The notes under the pieces are model-generated. The model did not search any database and was not told the origin of the DNA. It saw only the letters and a list, made by a program, of their open reading frames with translations. Position numbers and translations under genes: made by a program. From Xanthomonas prunicola (GTDB lineage Bacteria; Pseudomonadota; Gammaproteobacteria; Xanthomonadales; Xanthomonadaceae), in the NCBI RefSeq assembly GCF_002846205.1, contig NZ_PHKV01000001.1, forward strand, positions 806,001 through 870,000: a DNA stretch of 64,000 bases. The letters are read 5' to 3'. Below are positions 57,090 through 64,000 of the stretch, one piece after another (position 1 is the stretch's first letter; every line of letters begins with the position of its first letter).

Positions 57090-58028
57090 TCAGTGCGCCG
57101 CCAAGGCCGCCCCAACCAGGCCGTAAAACTGCTGGATGTCATAGGCCAGCAGCAAGTTGGCGTTGTCGGGCGCCCCGCCCTGCCGGTTCCAGTCCACCAG
57201 GGTCATGCCGCGGGTATGCGTGCCGGACAGTTCGATGTGTACCGGGCGCTGTTCCAGCCGCTGGGCGCCTTCCGGGTGCAGGGCAAACGCCATCGCCAGC
57301 GCGTCGGCGGCATACCAGTACTCACCGCGGCTGTCTTCGGACCACAGACGGGTCTTGCGCGAGATTTCTGCGTAGAACCGGGCGCGGGCGGAATCGGCAG
57401 CCAGCCACTGTTCCACGTCCCGGTGCAGCAGACCGTGCGCAATGGTGGCTTCCCAATCGGCGACGTCGAACTGCGGAAATCCGCGGAACACGATATGCGC
57501 CGCTTCCGGGTCGAAGCCGATGTTGAATTCGGCCGCGGCGGTGATATTGCCGTGCCCGGTCAACGCGCCGCCCATCACCACCAGCCGACCGACGCGCTGC
57601 AGCAGGGTCGGATCCAGGGTCAGTGCAAGGGCGAGATTGGTCAGCGGACCAAGCGCAACCAGCAGCAGCTTGCCGGCATGTTCGTGCGACAGCCGCAGAA
57701 TGGCCAGCGCGGCATGTTCGGCCTCGGCAGCGCGCTTGGCCGGTGCCAGACCGACATCGCCGAAGCCGTCGAGGCCATGCACGTGCGCCGCGTCCACCGA
57801 CGGGTGCAACAGCGGCTGCGGGCAGCCGGCGTACACCGGTACATCCGCGCGGCCGGCGATCTCGCAGACCTTCAGGGCATTGCGCACGGTGTGCTCCAGG
57901 CCCACGTTACCGGCAGCGATGGTCAGGCCGACCACCTCATGGCGGGCATCGTTGAAGGCCATCAGCAGCGCCAGCGCGTCATCCACGCCCGGGTCGGTGT
58001 CGATCAGCAGCGGTATCTTGTCAGTCAT
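57090..58028 (-). CDS. Nucleoside hydrolase (inosine/uridine-preferring type)
   Basis: Cleaves the N-glycosidic bond of ribonucleosides to base plus ribose. 312 residues. N-terminal calcium-binding motif [12 protein letters not shown] (DxDxxxDD), [15 protein letters not shown] (here [11 protein letters not shown]) and the C-terminal DALAMA Asp complete the family. Start ATG 58028. Not coupled to neighbours; heptamer-like runs flank the start. Confidence 0.93.
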   Translation of the reverse strand: MTDKIPLLIDTDPGVDDALALLMAFNDARHEVVGLTIAAGNVGLEHTVRNALKVCEIAGRADVPVYAGCPQPLLHPSVDAAHVHGLDGFGDVGLAPAKRAAEAEHAALAILRLSHEHAGKLLLVALGPLTNLALALTLDPTLLQRVGRLVVMGGALTGHGNITAAAEFNIGFDPEAAHIVFRGFPQFDVADWEATIAHGLLHRDVEQWLAADSARARFYAEISRKTRLWSEDSRGEYWYAADALAMAFALHPEGAQRLEQRPVHIELSGTHTRGMTLVDWNRQGGAPDNANLLLAYDIQQFYGLVGAALAAH

Positions 58029-58167
58029 GAGATTCGGGAGTGGGCATTCGGGATTCGTTGCAGCATCTTCGCAAGGATCGGACGGTCACGCGAACATCTA
58101 GGATGCACAGGACGCAGCGGCCTTTGCTTTTACGATTCCCTAATCCCTAATCCCGATTCCCGGTCGC

Positions 58168-60321
58168 TCAAGCGGCCGCATACCGCACCGCGCCGCCGAT
58201 CCAACGCGCGACGACGCGGTCAGCAATCTCCGGCGCTTCATCCAGCAGCCGCTCGGCCAGCACCTGCACGCGCGGCAGCAGCCCGGCGTCACGGGCCAAA
58301 TCGGCAATGCGGAAACTGGCAAGACCGGTTTGCCGGGTGCCCAACAGTTCGCCGGGGCCACGCAATTCCAGATCCTTTTCCGCGATCACGAAGCCATCGT
58401 TGGTCTGGCGCATGGTTTCCAGGCGTTGTCGCGCCATCATCGACAGCGGGGCCTGATATAGCAGCACGCAACTGGACGCCGCGGCGCCGCGACCGACCCG
58501 GCCACGCAACTGGTGCAACTGCGCCAGACCCAGGCGCTCTGCGTTTTCGATGATCATCAGCGAGGCGTTGGGCACGTCCACGCCGACTTCGATCACGGTG
58601 GTGGCGACCAGCAGATCGCTGCGGCCTTGCTTGAAATCCAGCATGGCCTTCTGCTTTTCGGCTGGTTTCATGCGGCCATGCACTAGCGCCACACGCACGC
58701 CCGGCAATTGCGCAGACAAGGCTTCGAAGGTGACTTCGGCCGCTTGCGCCTCGATGCGTGGCGGACCGCTTTGCTGACCTTGCGCGCCCTTCTCGGGCTC
58801 TTCGCTTTCTTCGATCAGCGTGCACACCCAATACGCCTGACGCCCTTCCGCGCAAGCGGCGCGGATACGCTCGACCAACTCGGGGCGGCGCTCTGCGCTC
58901 AATACGATCGTCTGCACTGGCGTGCGACCGGGTGGCAGTTCGTCGATGGCCGAGACATCCAGATCCGCGTACGTCGACATCGCCAACGTGCGCGGGATGG
59001 GCGTCGCCGTCATCACCAACTGGTGCGGCACGCTGCCGGCCCCAGCGCCCTTGTCGCGCAAGGCAAGCCGTTGATGCACACCGAAGCGGTGTTGCTCATC
59101 GATGATGGCCAAGGCCAGATCGTGGAAGACCACCGCCTCCTGCATCAACGCATGCGTGCCGACTACCACCTGGGCCTGGCCGGAGGCGACCTCGGCCATC
59201 GCCGCGGCGCGTGCCTTGCCGGTGACCTTGCCGGCCAGCCAGACGATGCGGATGCCCAAGGGCTCCAGCCAGCCGCGCAGATTGGTGAGGTGCTGCTCGG
59301 CCAGCAATTCGGTGGGCGCGGCCAGGGCGACCTGCTTGCCCTGCTCCACCGCCAGCATCGCCGCCAGGGCCGCGACCACGGTCTTGCCGCTACCGACATC
59401 GCCTTGCACCAGCCGCAGCATCGGCGAGGGCTGCGCCAGGTCGTGCGCGATCTGTTCGAACACCCGCTGCTGCGCGCCGGTAAGCTGAAACGGCAGGGCG
59501 CTGCGCAATTGCTGCACCAACGTGCCGTTGCCGGGCAGGCTGGGCGCTTGGAAGCGCTGCAATGCGATGCGTTGCCGGCGCAGGCTGAGTTGATGCGCCA
59601 GCAGCTCTTCGATCGCCAGGCGCTGCTGGGCCGGATGTCCTCCGGCAAGCAGTTGCTGCGGATCGGTACCGACTGGCGGGCGATGCATGGTCAGCAATGC
59701 CGCGCGCAACGATGGCAGTTGCTCGTCCTGCAGCCAATGCGGCGGCAGCAATTCCAGCGCGGCGTCGGGTGGTAGACGTTCCAGCGCCTGGCCGATGAGC
59801 TTGCGCAAGGTCGCCGGGCCGACGCCTTCGAGTACCGGATAGACCGGATCCAGGCTGTCGCCCAACCCGGCGTCTTCATCCGGCGCGAGCACACGGTAAC
59901 TGGGGTGCACGATCTCCCAGCCATGCTGGCCGGGCTTGGGTGTGCCGAACACGCGCACACGCGTGCCGACGGCGAACTGCGCCACCTGCGCGGCGCGAAA
60001 ATGAAAGAAGCGCAGCACCAGGGTGCCTTGCGACACGTCCGACACTGCCACGCGCAGCACCGGTCGAAAGCGAAAGCCGCGCTCTACCGCCTCTACGCGC
60101 CCTTCGATCTGCGCCGGCACGCCGCTTTGCAGCTGCGCGATGGTGGTCAAACGCGTGCGGTCTTCGTAACGCAGCGGCAGGTGCAGCCACAGGTCCTGCA
60201 CGCTCAGGATGCCGCGCGCGGCGAACTTGTCGGCCACTTTCGGGCCGACCCCGGGCAGGCTGGACAGCGGGGCCTGACCGGCGACGGCCAGGGTCGGCGT
60301 GGCGACACGCGCGCGTGGCAC
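58168..60321 (-). CDS. recG: ATP-dependent DNA helicase RecG
   Basis: Branch-migration helicase that regresses stalled replication forks and processes D- and R-loops. 717 residues: N-terminal wedge/OB domain (about 60-160; SSLPGVGPKVADKFAARG at the front), superfamily 2 helicase motifs GDVGSGKT (Walker A), DEQHRFG (DExH), TATPIPRT (motif III), and the C-terminal QLHQLRGRVGRG (motif VI). No ATG fits; GTG 60321 (MPRARVATPT) is the only start-like codon in a suitable place, 25 bases after the ridA stop. Co-transcription with ridA is likely. Confidence 0.95.
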   Translation of the reverse strand: MPRARVATPTLAVAGQAPLSSLPGVGPKVADKFAARGILSVQDLWLHLPLRYEDRTRLTTIAQLQSGVPAQIEGRVEAVERGFRFRPVLRVAVSDVSQGTLVLRFFHFRAAQVAQFAVGTRVRVFGTPKPGQHGWEIVHPSYRVLAPDEDAGLGDSLDPVYPVLEGVGPATLRKLIGQALERLPPDAALELLPPHWLQDEQLPSLRAALLTMHRPPVGTDPQQLLAGGHPAQQRLAIEELLAHQLSLRRQRIALQRFQAPSLPGNGTLVQQLRSALPFQLTGAQQRVFEQIAHDLAQPSPMLRLVQGDVGSGKTVVAALAAMLAVEQGKQVALAAPTELLAEQHLTNLRGWLEPLGIRIVWLAGKVTGKARAAAMAEVASGQAQVVVGTHALMQEAVVFHDLALAIIDEQHRFGVHQRLALRDKGAGAGSVPHQLVMTATPIPRTLAMSTYADLDVSAIDELPPGRTPVQTIVLSAERRPELVERIRAACAEGRQAYWVCTLIEESEEPEKGAQGQQSGPPRIEAQAAEVTFEALSAQLPGVRVALVHGRMKPAEKQKAMLDFKQGRSDLLVATTVIEVGVDVPNASLMIIENAERLGLAQLHQLRGRVGRGAAASSCVLLYQAPLSMMARQRLETMRQTNDGFVIAEKDLELRGPGELLGTRQTGLASFRIADLARDAGLLPRVQVLAERLLDEAPEIADRVVARWIGGAVRYAAA

Positions 60322-60346
60322 GGCGGGGCGGATCAGTCGCGCTGGA

Positions 60347-60727
60347 TCACTCGAGCACCATCACCGCATCGACTTCGAAACCGGCGCCCTTCGGCAGGCC
60401 GGAGACTTCGATGGTGGAACGGGCCGGGAACGGGGCCTGGAAATACTCCTGCATGACCGCATTGACGGCGGCGAACTGACCCAGATCGGTCAGGTACAGG
60501 CCCAGACGCACGATCTTGTCGAGCGAGCCACCGGCGGCTTCGGCCACCGCCTTGAGGTTGTCGAAGGCGCGCCGCGCCTGCGCACCGATATCGCCCGGCA
60601 CGATCTCGCCGGTGGCCGGATCCAGCGGGATCTGGCCGGAGAAATACACCGTGTTGCCGGCGCGCACTGCCTGCGAGTAAGGGCCGATGGCGGCAGGTGC
60701 CTGGTCGGTATGGATGATCTGGGACAT
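60347..60727 (-). CDS. ridA: Reactive intermediate/imine deaminase RidA
   Basis: A 126-residue YjgF/YER057c protein that hydrolyses reactive enamine/imine intermediates formed by PLP enzymes, protecting them. Conserved landmarks: AIGPYSQAV, GQIPLDPATGE, NLKAVAEAAGG and the substrate-binding ARSTIEVSGLP (key Arg). Start ATG 60727 with GGAG nine bases upstream. 25 bases upstream of recG. Confidence 0.95.
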   Translation of the reverse strand: MSQIIHTDQAPAAIGPYSQAVRAGNTVYFSGQIPLDPATGEIVPGDIGAQARRAFDNLKAVAEAAGGSLDKIVRLGLYLTDLGQFAAVNAVMQEYFQAPFPARSTIEVSGLPKGAGFEVDAVMVLE

Positions 60728-61335
60728 GGCGACTCCGTCAACACTGAAAACGAACGCGCATTGTATCGGCGCCTGCCATGGACGGGCGAATGGGCGCGCG
60801 GGCGGTGACGGCGCGCAGGCGTTGGCCGCTGGCGTGGCGGCGTGTTGCCCGGTGGGCTGGGCATCTTGTAATGGGGTGGTGTCTGCTTGCTTTCGCCTGC
60901 GCGCGCGATGGCGCTGGTGAGGCTGTGCGTGTGCGCCGCTGGAGGCCGCGCGACGGAGCATGAGGCTGCGCACGTCCCCTCATCCGCCCCGACGGGGCAC
61001 CTTCTCCCGAGGGGAGAAGGGAACGGCGCGCCCCTCTTCTGCTAGAACGCTGGCCCCTTTGCTGCAGGAGAGGGCTTGGGGTGAGGGTCCGGGCGAAGCC
61101 ACGCCAGGTGCGTTGCGCTGTGGTGCGGCAGCGCTGCGGCGCCGCGATGCTCCCGGGGTGCGACCTGTGGCGCACGGTCGTCACGACGCGCGGGGGCAAT
61201 CACGACACCGAGAGACGTGCAGCCCTGCATCGTTGCTACCGACTCAGAAACATCGCCCACCCCTGCGCGGCGGCGCAGCAGTCGCCCTGAGCGCTGCGCC
61301 ACGTAGCGGCCCGCAACTGCGGAAAACCGGCAGGA
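60728..61335. other. Long intergenic region with hairpin repeat element
   Basis: About 610 bases between ridA and garD. Its middle carries hairpins and low-complexity repeats (see 60981-61105). Short open frames of high Arg/Pro/Ala content on both strands are not accepted as genes. Confidence 0.5.
60981..61105. repeat. REP-like hairpin repeat element
   Basis: Two adjoining hairpins, CCCC-GA-CGGGG (about 60987-60997) and CCTTCTCCC-GAG-GGGAGAAGG (61000-61020), then a GAGAGGGCTTGGGGTGAGGG segment near 61070-61088. The pattern resembles intergenic repeats common in Xanthomonas and some other proteobacteria; copy number could not be checked. Confidence 0.6.
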
Positions 61336-62877
61336 CTAGGTAATCGGCGCCGGATTGAACAAGGCCAGATCGTTGTGCAGGCGGTGCTGCTCGGTCCAGG
61401 TGCGCTGGCCGCTGGCCACGTCAAGATAGCGCCGGAACAACTCCCAGCCCAATTGCTCCAGCGTCTTGGCGCCGGTCGCCACGCCGCCGGCATCGATGTC
61501 CATCAGGTCCGACCAGCGCTGCGCCAATTCGCTGCGGGTGGCCACCTTGATCACCGGCACCATGCCCAGGCCGTAGGGCGTTCCGCGCCCGGTGGTGAAC
61601 ACGTGCAGGTTCATGCCCGCCGCAACCTGCAAGGTGCCGCAGACGAAATCGCTGGCCGGGGTGGCGCAATACTGCAGCCCGCGCCCCTTGACCCGCTCGC
61701 CGGGCGGCACCACGCCGTTGATCGCCGAGGAGCCGGACTTGGCGATCGAGCCCATCGCCTTCTCCACGATGTTGGCCAGCCCGCCCTTCTTGTTGCCCGG
61801 GGTGGTGTTGGCGCTGCGGTCGGCCTGGCCGCGCGCCAGGTAGGCGTCGTACCAGGCCATTTCGCGTACCAGCGCCCTGGCGACATCGGCATTGGCCGCG
61901 CGCGGCACCAGCAGATGGATGCCATCGCGCACTTCGGTGTTTTCCGAAAACATCACCGTGGCACCGGCGCGTACCAGCAGGTCGGCCGCCACGCCCAGAC
62001 CCGGGTTGGCGGTCACGCCGGAAAACGCATCGCTGCCGCCGCATTGCATGCCTACCACCAGTTCGCTGGCCGGCACGGTTTCGCGCCGACGCAGGTCCAG
62101 ATGGCGCAGGCGTTCTTCGGCCATGGCCATGATCGAACCGACCATGTCGGCAAAGCCCAGGCTGGCTTCCTGCAGGCGGTAGACGCCGCTGTCGTCGGCA
62201 CTGGCATCGTCCGGCAGCAGGCGCTCGGGCGCGAGTTTCTCGCAGCCCAGGCCCACGATCAGCGCCTGCCCGCCGAAGTTGGGGCTGCGCGCGATATTGC
62301 GCAGCGTGCGGATGGGGATGACGGCCTCCGGCGCGGTGATCGCCACGCCGCAACCGTAGACGTGATTGATCGCCACCACATCGTCGACATTGGGATACTT
62401 GGGCAGCAGTTCGGTGCGGATGCGCTCCACCGCGTGGCCGAGCACGCCCACCACGCACTGCACGCTGGTCATGATGCCCAGGATGTTGCGCGTGCCGACA
62501 CTGCCATCCCGGTTGCGATAGCCCTGGAAGGTGTAGCCATCCAAGGGCGCGGCTGCGGGCGCCGGCTGCAGCGACAGATCCAGCGCGGCCAGATCGGGCG
62601 CTTCGGGCATCGCCAGCAATTGCTCGCTCACCCAGGCCCCGCGTGCGATGTCGGCATTGGCGGTGCCGATCACCGCGCCCAGGCGGATCACCGGCGCGCC
62701 GGCGGCCAGGTCGCGTAGCGCCATCTTGTGGCCCTGCGGAATGTGTTCGATGGCGGTGAGCCCATCCGGAAAGGTGGCACCGGCCGGCGCGCCGTCATCG
62801 TTGACGACAATGGCGACGTTGTCGCGCGCATGGGCGCGAATGCTGAGCCAACGGGTGGGTTGCTGGGTTGCGGACAT
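61336..62877 (-). CDS. garD: Galactarate dehydratase
   Basis: Dehydrates D-galactarate (mucate) to 5-keto-4-deoxy-glucarate, entry of aldarate catabolism; iron-dependent. 513 residues. Very close in sequence to E. coli Gar[86 protein letters not shown] and TGRGTPYGL. The altronate dehydratase (UxaA) group shares the domains but is less similar. Start ATG 62877. Twelfth base upstream is the end of a porin gene, which precedes it by 35 bases. Confidence 0.93.
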   Translation of the reverse strand: MSATQQPTRWLSIRAHARDNVAIVVNDDGAPAGATFPDGLTAIEHIPQGHKMALRDLAAGAPVIRLGAVIGTANADIARGAWVSEQLLAMPEAPDLAALDLSLQPAPAAAPLDGYTFQGYRNRDGSVGTRNILGIMTSVQCVVGVLGHAVERIRTELLPKYPNVDDVVAINHVYGCGVAITAPEAVIPIRTLRNIARSPNFGGQALIVGLGCEKLAPERLLPDDASADDSGVYRLQEASLGFADMVGSIMAMAEERLRHLDLRRRETVPASELVVGMQCGGSDAFSGVTANPGLGVAADLLVRAGATVMFSENTEVRDGIHLLVPRAANADVARALVREMAWYDAYLARGQADRSANTTPGNKKGGLANIVEKAMGSIAKSGSSAINGVVPPGERVKGRGLQYCATPASDFVCGTLQVAAGMNLHVFTTGRGTPYGLGMVPVIKVATRSELAQRWSDLMDIDAGGVATGAKTLEQLGWELFRRYLDVASGQRTWTEQHRLHNDLALFNPAPIT

Positions 62878-62912
62878 CGTGGGGCTACCTTGCAGGCGTG
62901 GGGTGGAGTGCA

Positions 62913-64000
62913 TTACCGGTCGGGGCTGTCGAACTGACGGCGGTACTGCAGGATCAGGCGGTTTTCATCGACATTGCGCTGGTAATTGGAGCGGAAGGTG
63001 CCGTTGAACCAGATGACGCTCAAGTGCTTGAAGCGCTCGCTCTGGAATTGATAGGTGGTCAAGACATCGCGGGCCCACTCGCGGCCTTGGCCGGCATCGG
63101 TGGCCGGCTGCGCATGGTCGCCATTGATGTAGCGCGCCATGACGCTGAGACCGGGGATGCCGATGCTCTCGCCATCGATGCTGTAACGCAGCTGCCAGCT
63201 GCGCTCGCCGCGTTCGAGAAAGTCGTTGATGAAGGTCCAGTTGAAGACATTGCCGTCGGTGCCGCCCGGCCAGGGCATGGCGCTGGGGCCGGACAGGCGT
63301 TGATAGCCGGCGCCGAATTCGTGCCCGCCCGTGCGCCAGGACAGCATGCTGCTGAACATGCGGTTGTCGATCGGCCCGGCACGCGACTGGCCGATGTCAT
63401 CGGTACGGAAATACCGCAGATCCACACGCAGCTGGTCCTTGCCGAAGGTGTGCGTCTGGATCAGGTTGTAGAGCTGCTGCCGGTAGATGTCTTCCATCAC
63501 CGCGCCCTGATAGCGCAGTTGCGTGCCGGGCACGACGCTGTAGGTTGCCGAGAGCAGATTCAACGCAGCCGAATCCGGCGTGCCTAGAAAACGGCGATTC
63601 TTGTTGGTCAAGGTGATGGGGACGCGCGAATCGCCATCGCGATACCAGGCGCTGGTGAAGCGCGCGAGCAGCAGATCGAGCTTGGGCACGTCCTTGGATT
63701 CCAGCGTCACGCCCTGGAATGTTTCCGGCATGATGCGGGTGATGCTGGCGCGCACCAGCGGCTCGTTGGGAATGAAGCTGCCCCACTTCACTTCGGTTTG
63801 CGAGGCGCGCACTTTGAGCGTGGGTGCCACCCGCAGCAGCGCATGTTGCGCAGTACCGTCGTCGTTGCTGGGCAGCAGGCCGGTGCCGCCTTCGGCGCGC
63901 ACGCCATCGAGCTTGAAATCGCCGATACCCAGCAGATCCAGGCCCGCGCCGACCGGCCCGCGGGTATAGCCGCTACGGGCATCGACCACGAACCCCTGCG
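62913..64000 (-). CDS. OprD-family outer-membrane porin (5' end beyond window)
   Basis: C-terminal 362 residues of a substrate-specific porin; frame open at base 64000. Visible family signatures: [24 protein letters not shown] and [11 protein letters not shown] near its present start, [30 protein letters not shown], and C-terminal [17 protein letters not shown]. Next to garD, so aldarates or uronates from plant polymers are probable substrates (inference). Same strand as garD, gap 35 bases: probably one operon. Confidence 0.9.
   Translation of the reverse strand, partial: QGFVVDARSGYTRGPVGAGLDLLGIGDFKLDGVRAEGGTGLLPSNDDGTAQHALLRVAPTLKVRASQTEVKWGSFIPNEPLVRASITRIMPETFQGVTLESKDVPKLDLLLARFTSAWYRDGDSRVPITLTNKNRRFLGTPDSAALNLLSATYSVVPGTQLRYQGAVMEDIYRQQLYNLIQTHTFGKDQLRVDLRYFRTDDIGQSRAGPIDNRMFSSMLSWRTGGHEFGAGYQRLSGPSAMPWPGGTDGNVFNWTFINDFLERGERSWQLRYSIDGESIGIPGLSVMARYINGDHAQPATDAGQGREWARDVLTTYQFQSERFKHLSVIWFNGTFRSNYQRNVDENRLILQYRRQFDSPDR

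Overview
The window is high-GC chromosomal DNA from a gammaproteobacterium. It is almost certainly a plant-associated Xanthomonas, or a very close relative in the Lysobacterales. Reasons: the divergent pilMNOPQ / mrcA arrangement, the moxR-DUF58-DUF4381-batA-batBC-batD operon, several TonB-dependent receptors, the codon use of these proteins, and intergenic heptamer-like runs (GGGAATC/GATTCCC type) that I associate with this genus from general knowledge. Species cannot be fixed from sequence reading alone. I see no rRNA, tRNA, CRISPR array, intact insertion sequence or prophage.

Layout. 1-5.3 kb: the end-truncated gene for a DUF2339 membrane protein, a BamE-like periplasmic protein, a composite gene fragment (piece of a bamE-like copy joined to the 3' end of a second gapA), two small exported proteins, and the true gapA. 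6-9.3 kb: two tandem OmpW-type porins, an S1/P1 nuclease and a metallo-beta-lactamase-fold enzyme of the persulfide dioxygenase type. 9.4-11.5 kb: molybdate transporter modABC. 11.7-14 kb: a BlaI-type repressor, an M56 membrane peptidase fused to a TonB C-terminal domain, and a lipoprotein, behind two operator-like palindromes. 14-20.5 kb: a very compact seven-gene operon (thermostable-hemolysin family protein, adenylate-forming enzyme, heme-oxygenase-like diiron protein, SDR, TPR protein, response regulator, histidine kinase). This is the best candidate for an undescribed system in the window.

20.6-34.5 kb: acyl-CoA hydrolase/transferase; a secreted phosphoinositide-PLC-like enzyme next to a large TonB-dependent receptor; L,D-transpeptidase plus M23 peptidase (cell wall); an SDR/LysR divergent pair; a Fur-box-controlled siderophore receptor; and an alpha/beta-hydrolase peptidase whose signal peptide is interrupted by an in-frame TGA. 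34.6-46 kb: transketolase, a dicarboxylate/amino-acid:cation symporter, and the six-gene Bat/MoxR operon. 46-54 kb: type IV pilus assembly genes pilMNOPQ, divergent from mrcA (PBP1A); the 3' part of pilQ and the DNA after it are clearly poorer in GC than their surroundings. 54-64 kb: a hypothetical protein, gltA, rpmE2, a nucleoside hydrolase, recG, ridA, a galactarate dehydratase (garD) and an OprD-type porin that runs off the right edge.

How the parts fit. Central carbon metabolism (gapA, tkt, gltA, garD), envelope construction (mrcA, L,D-transpeptidase, M23 peptidase, pil genes), nutrient capture (modABC, TonB receptors, PLC-like enzyme, OprD/GarD) and stress sensing (Bat operon, BlaI/M56) are interspersed. 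Most operons show ATGA or TGATG start-stop overlaps, so translational coupling is the rule here.
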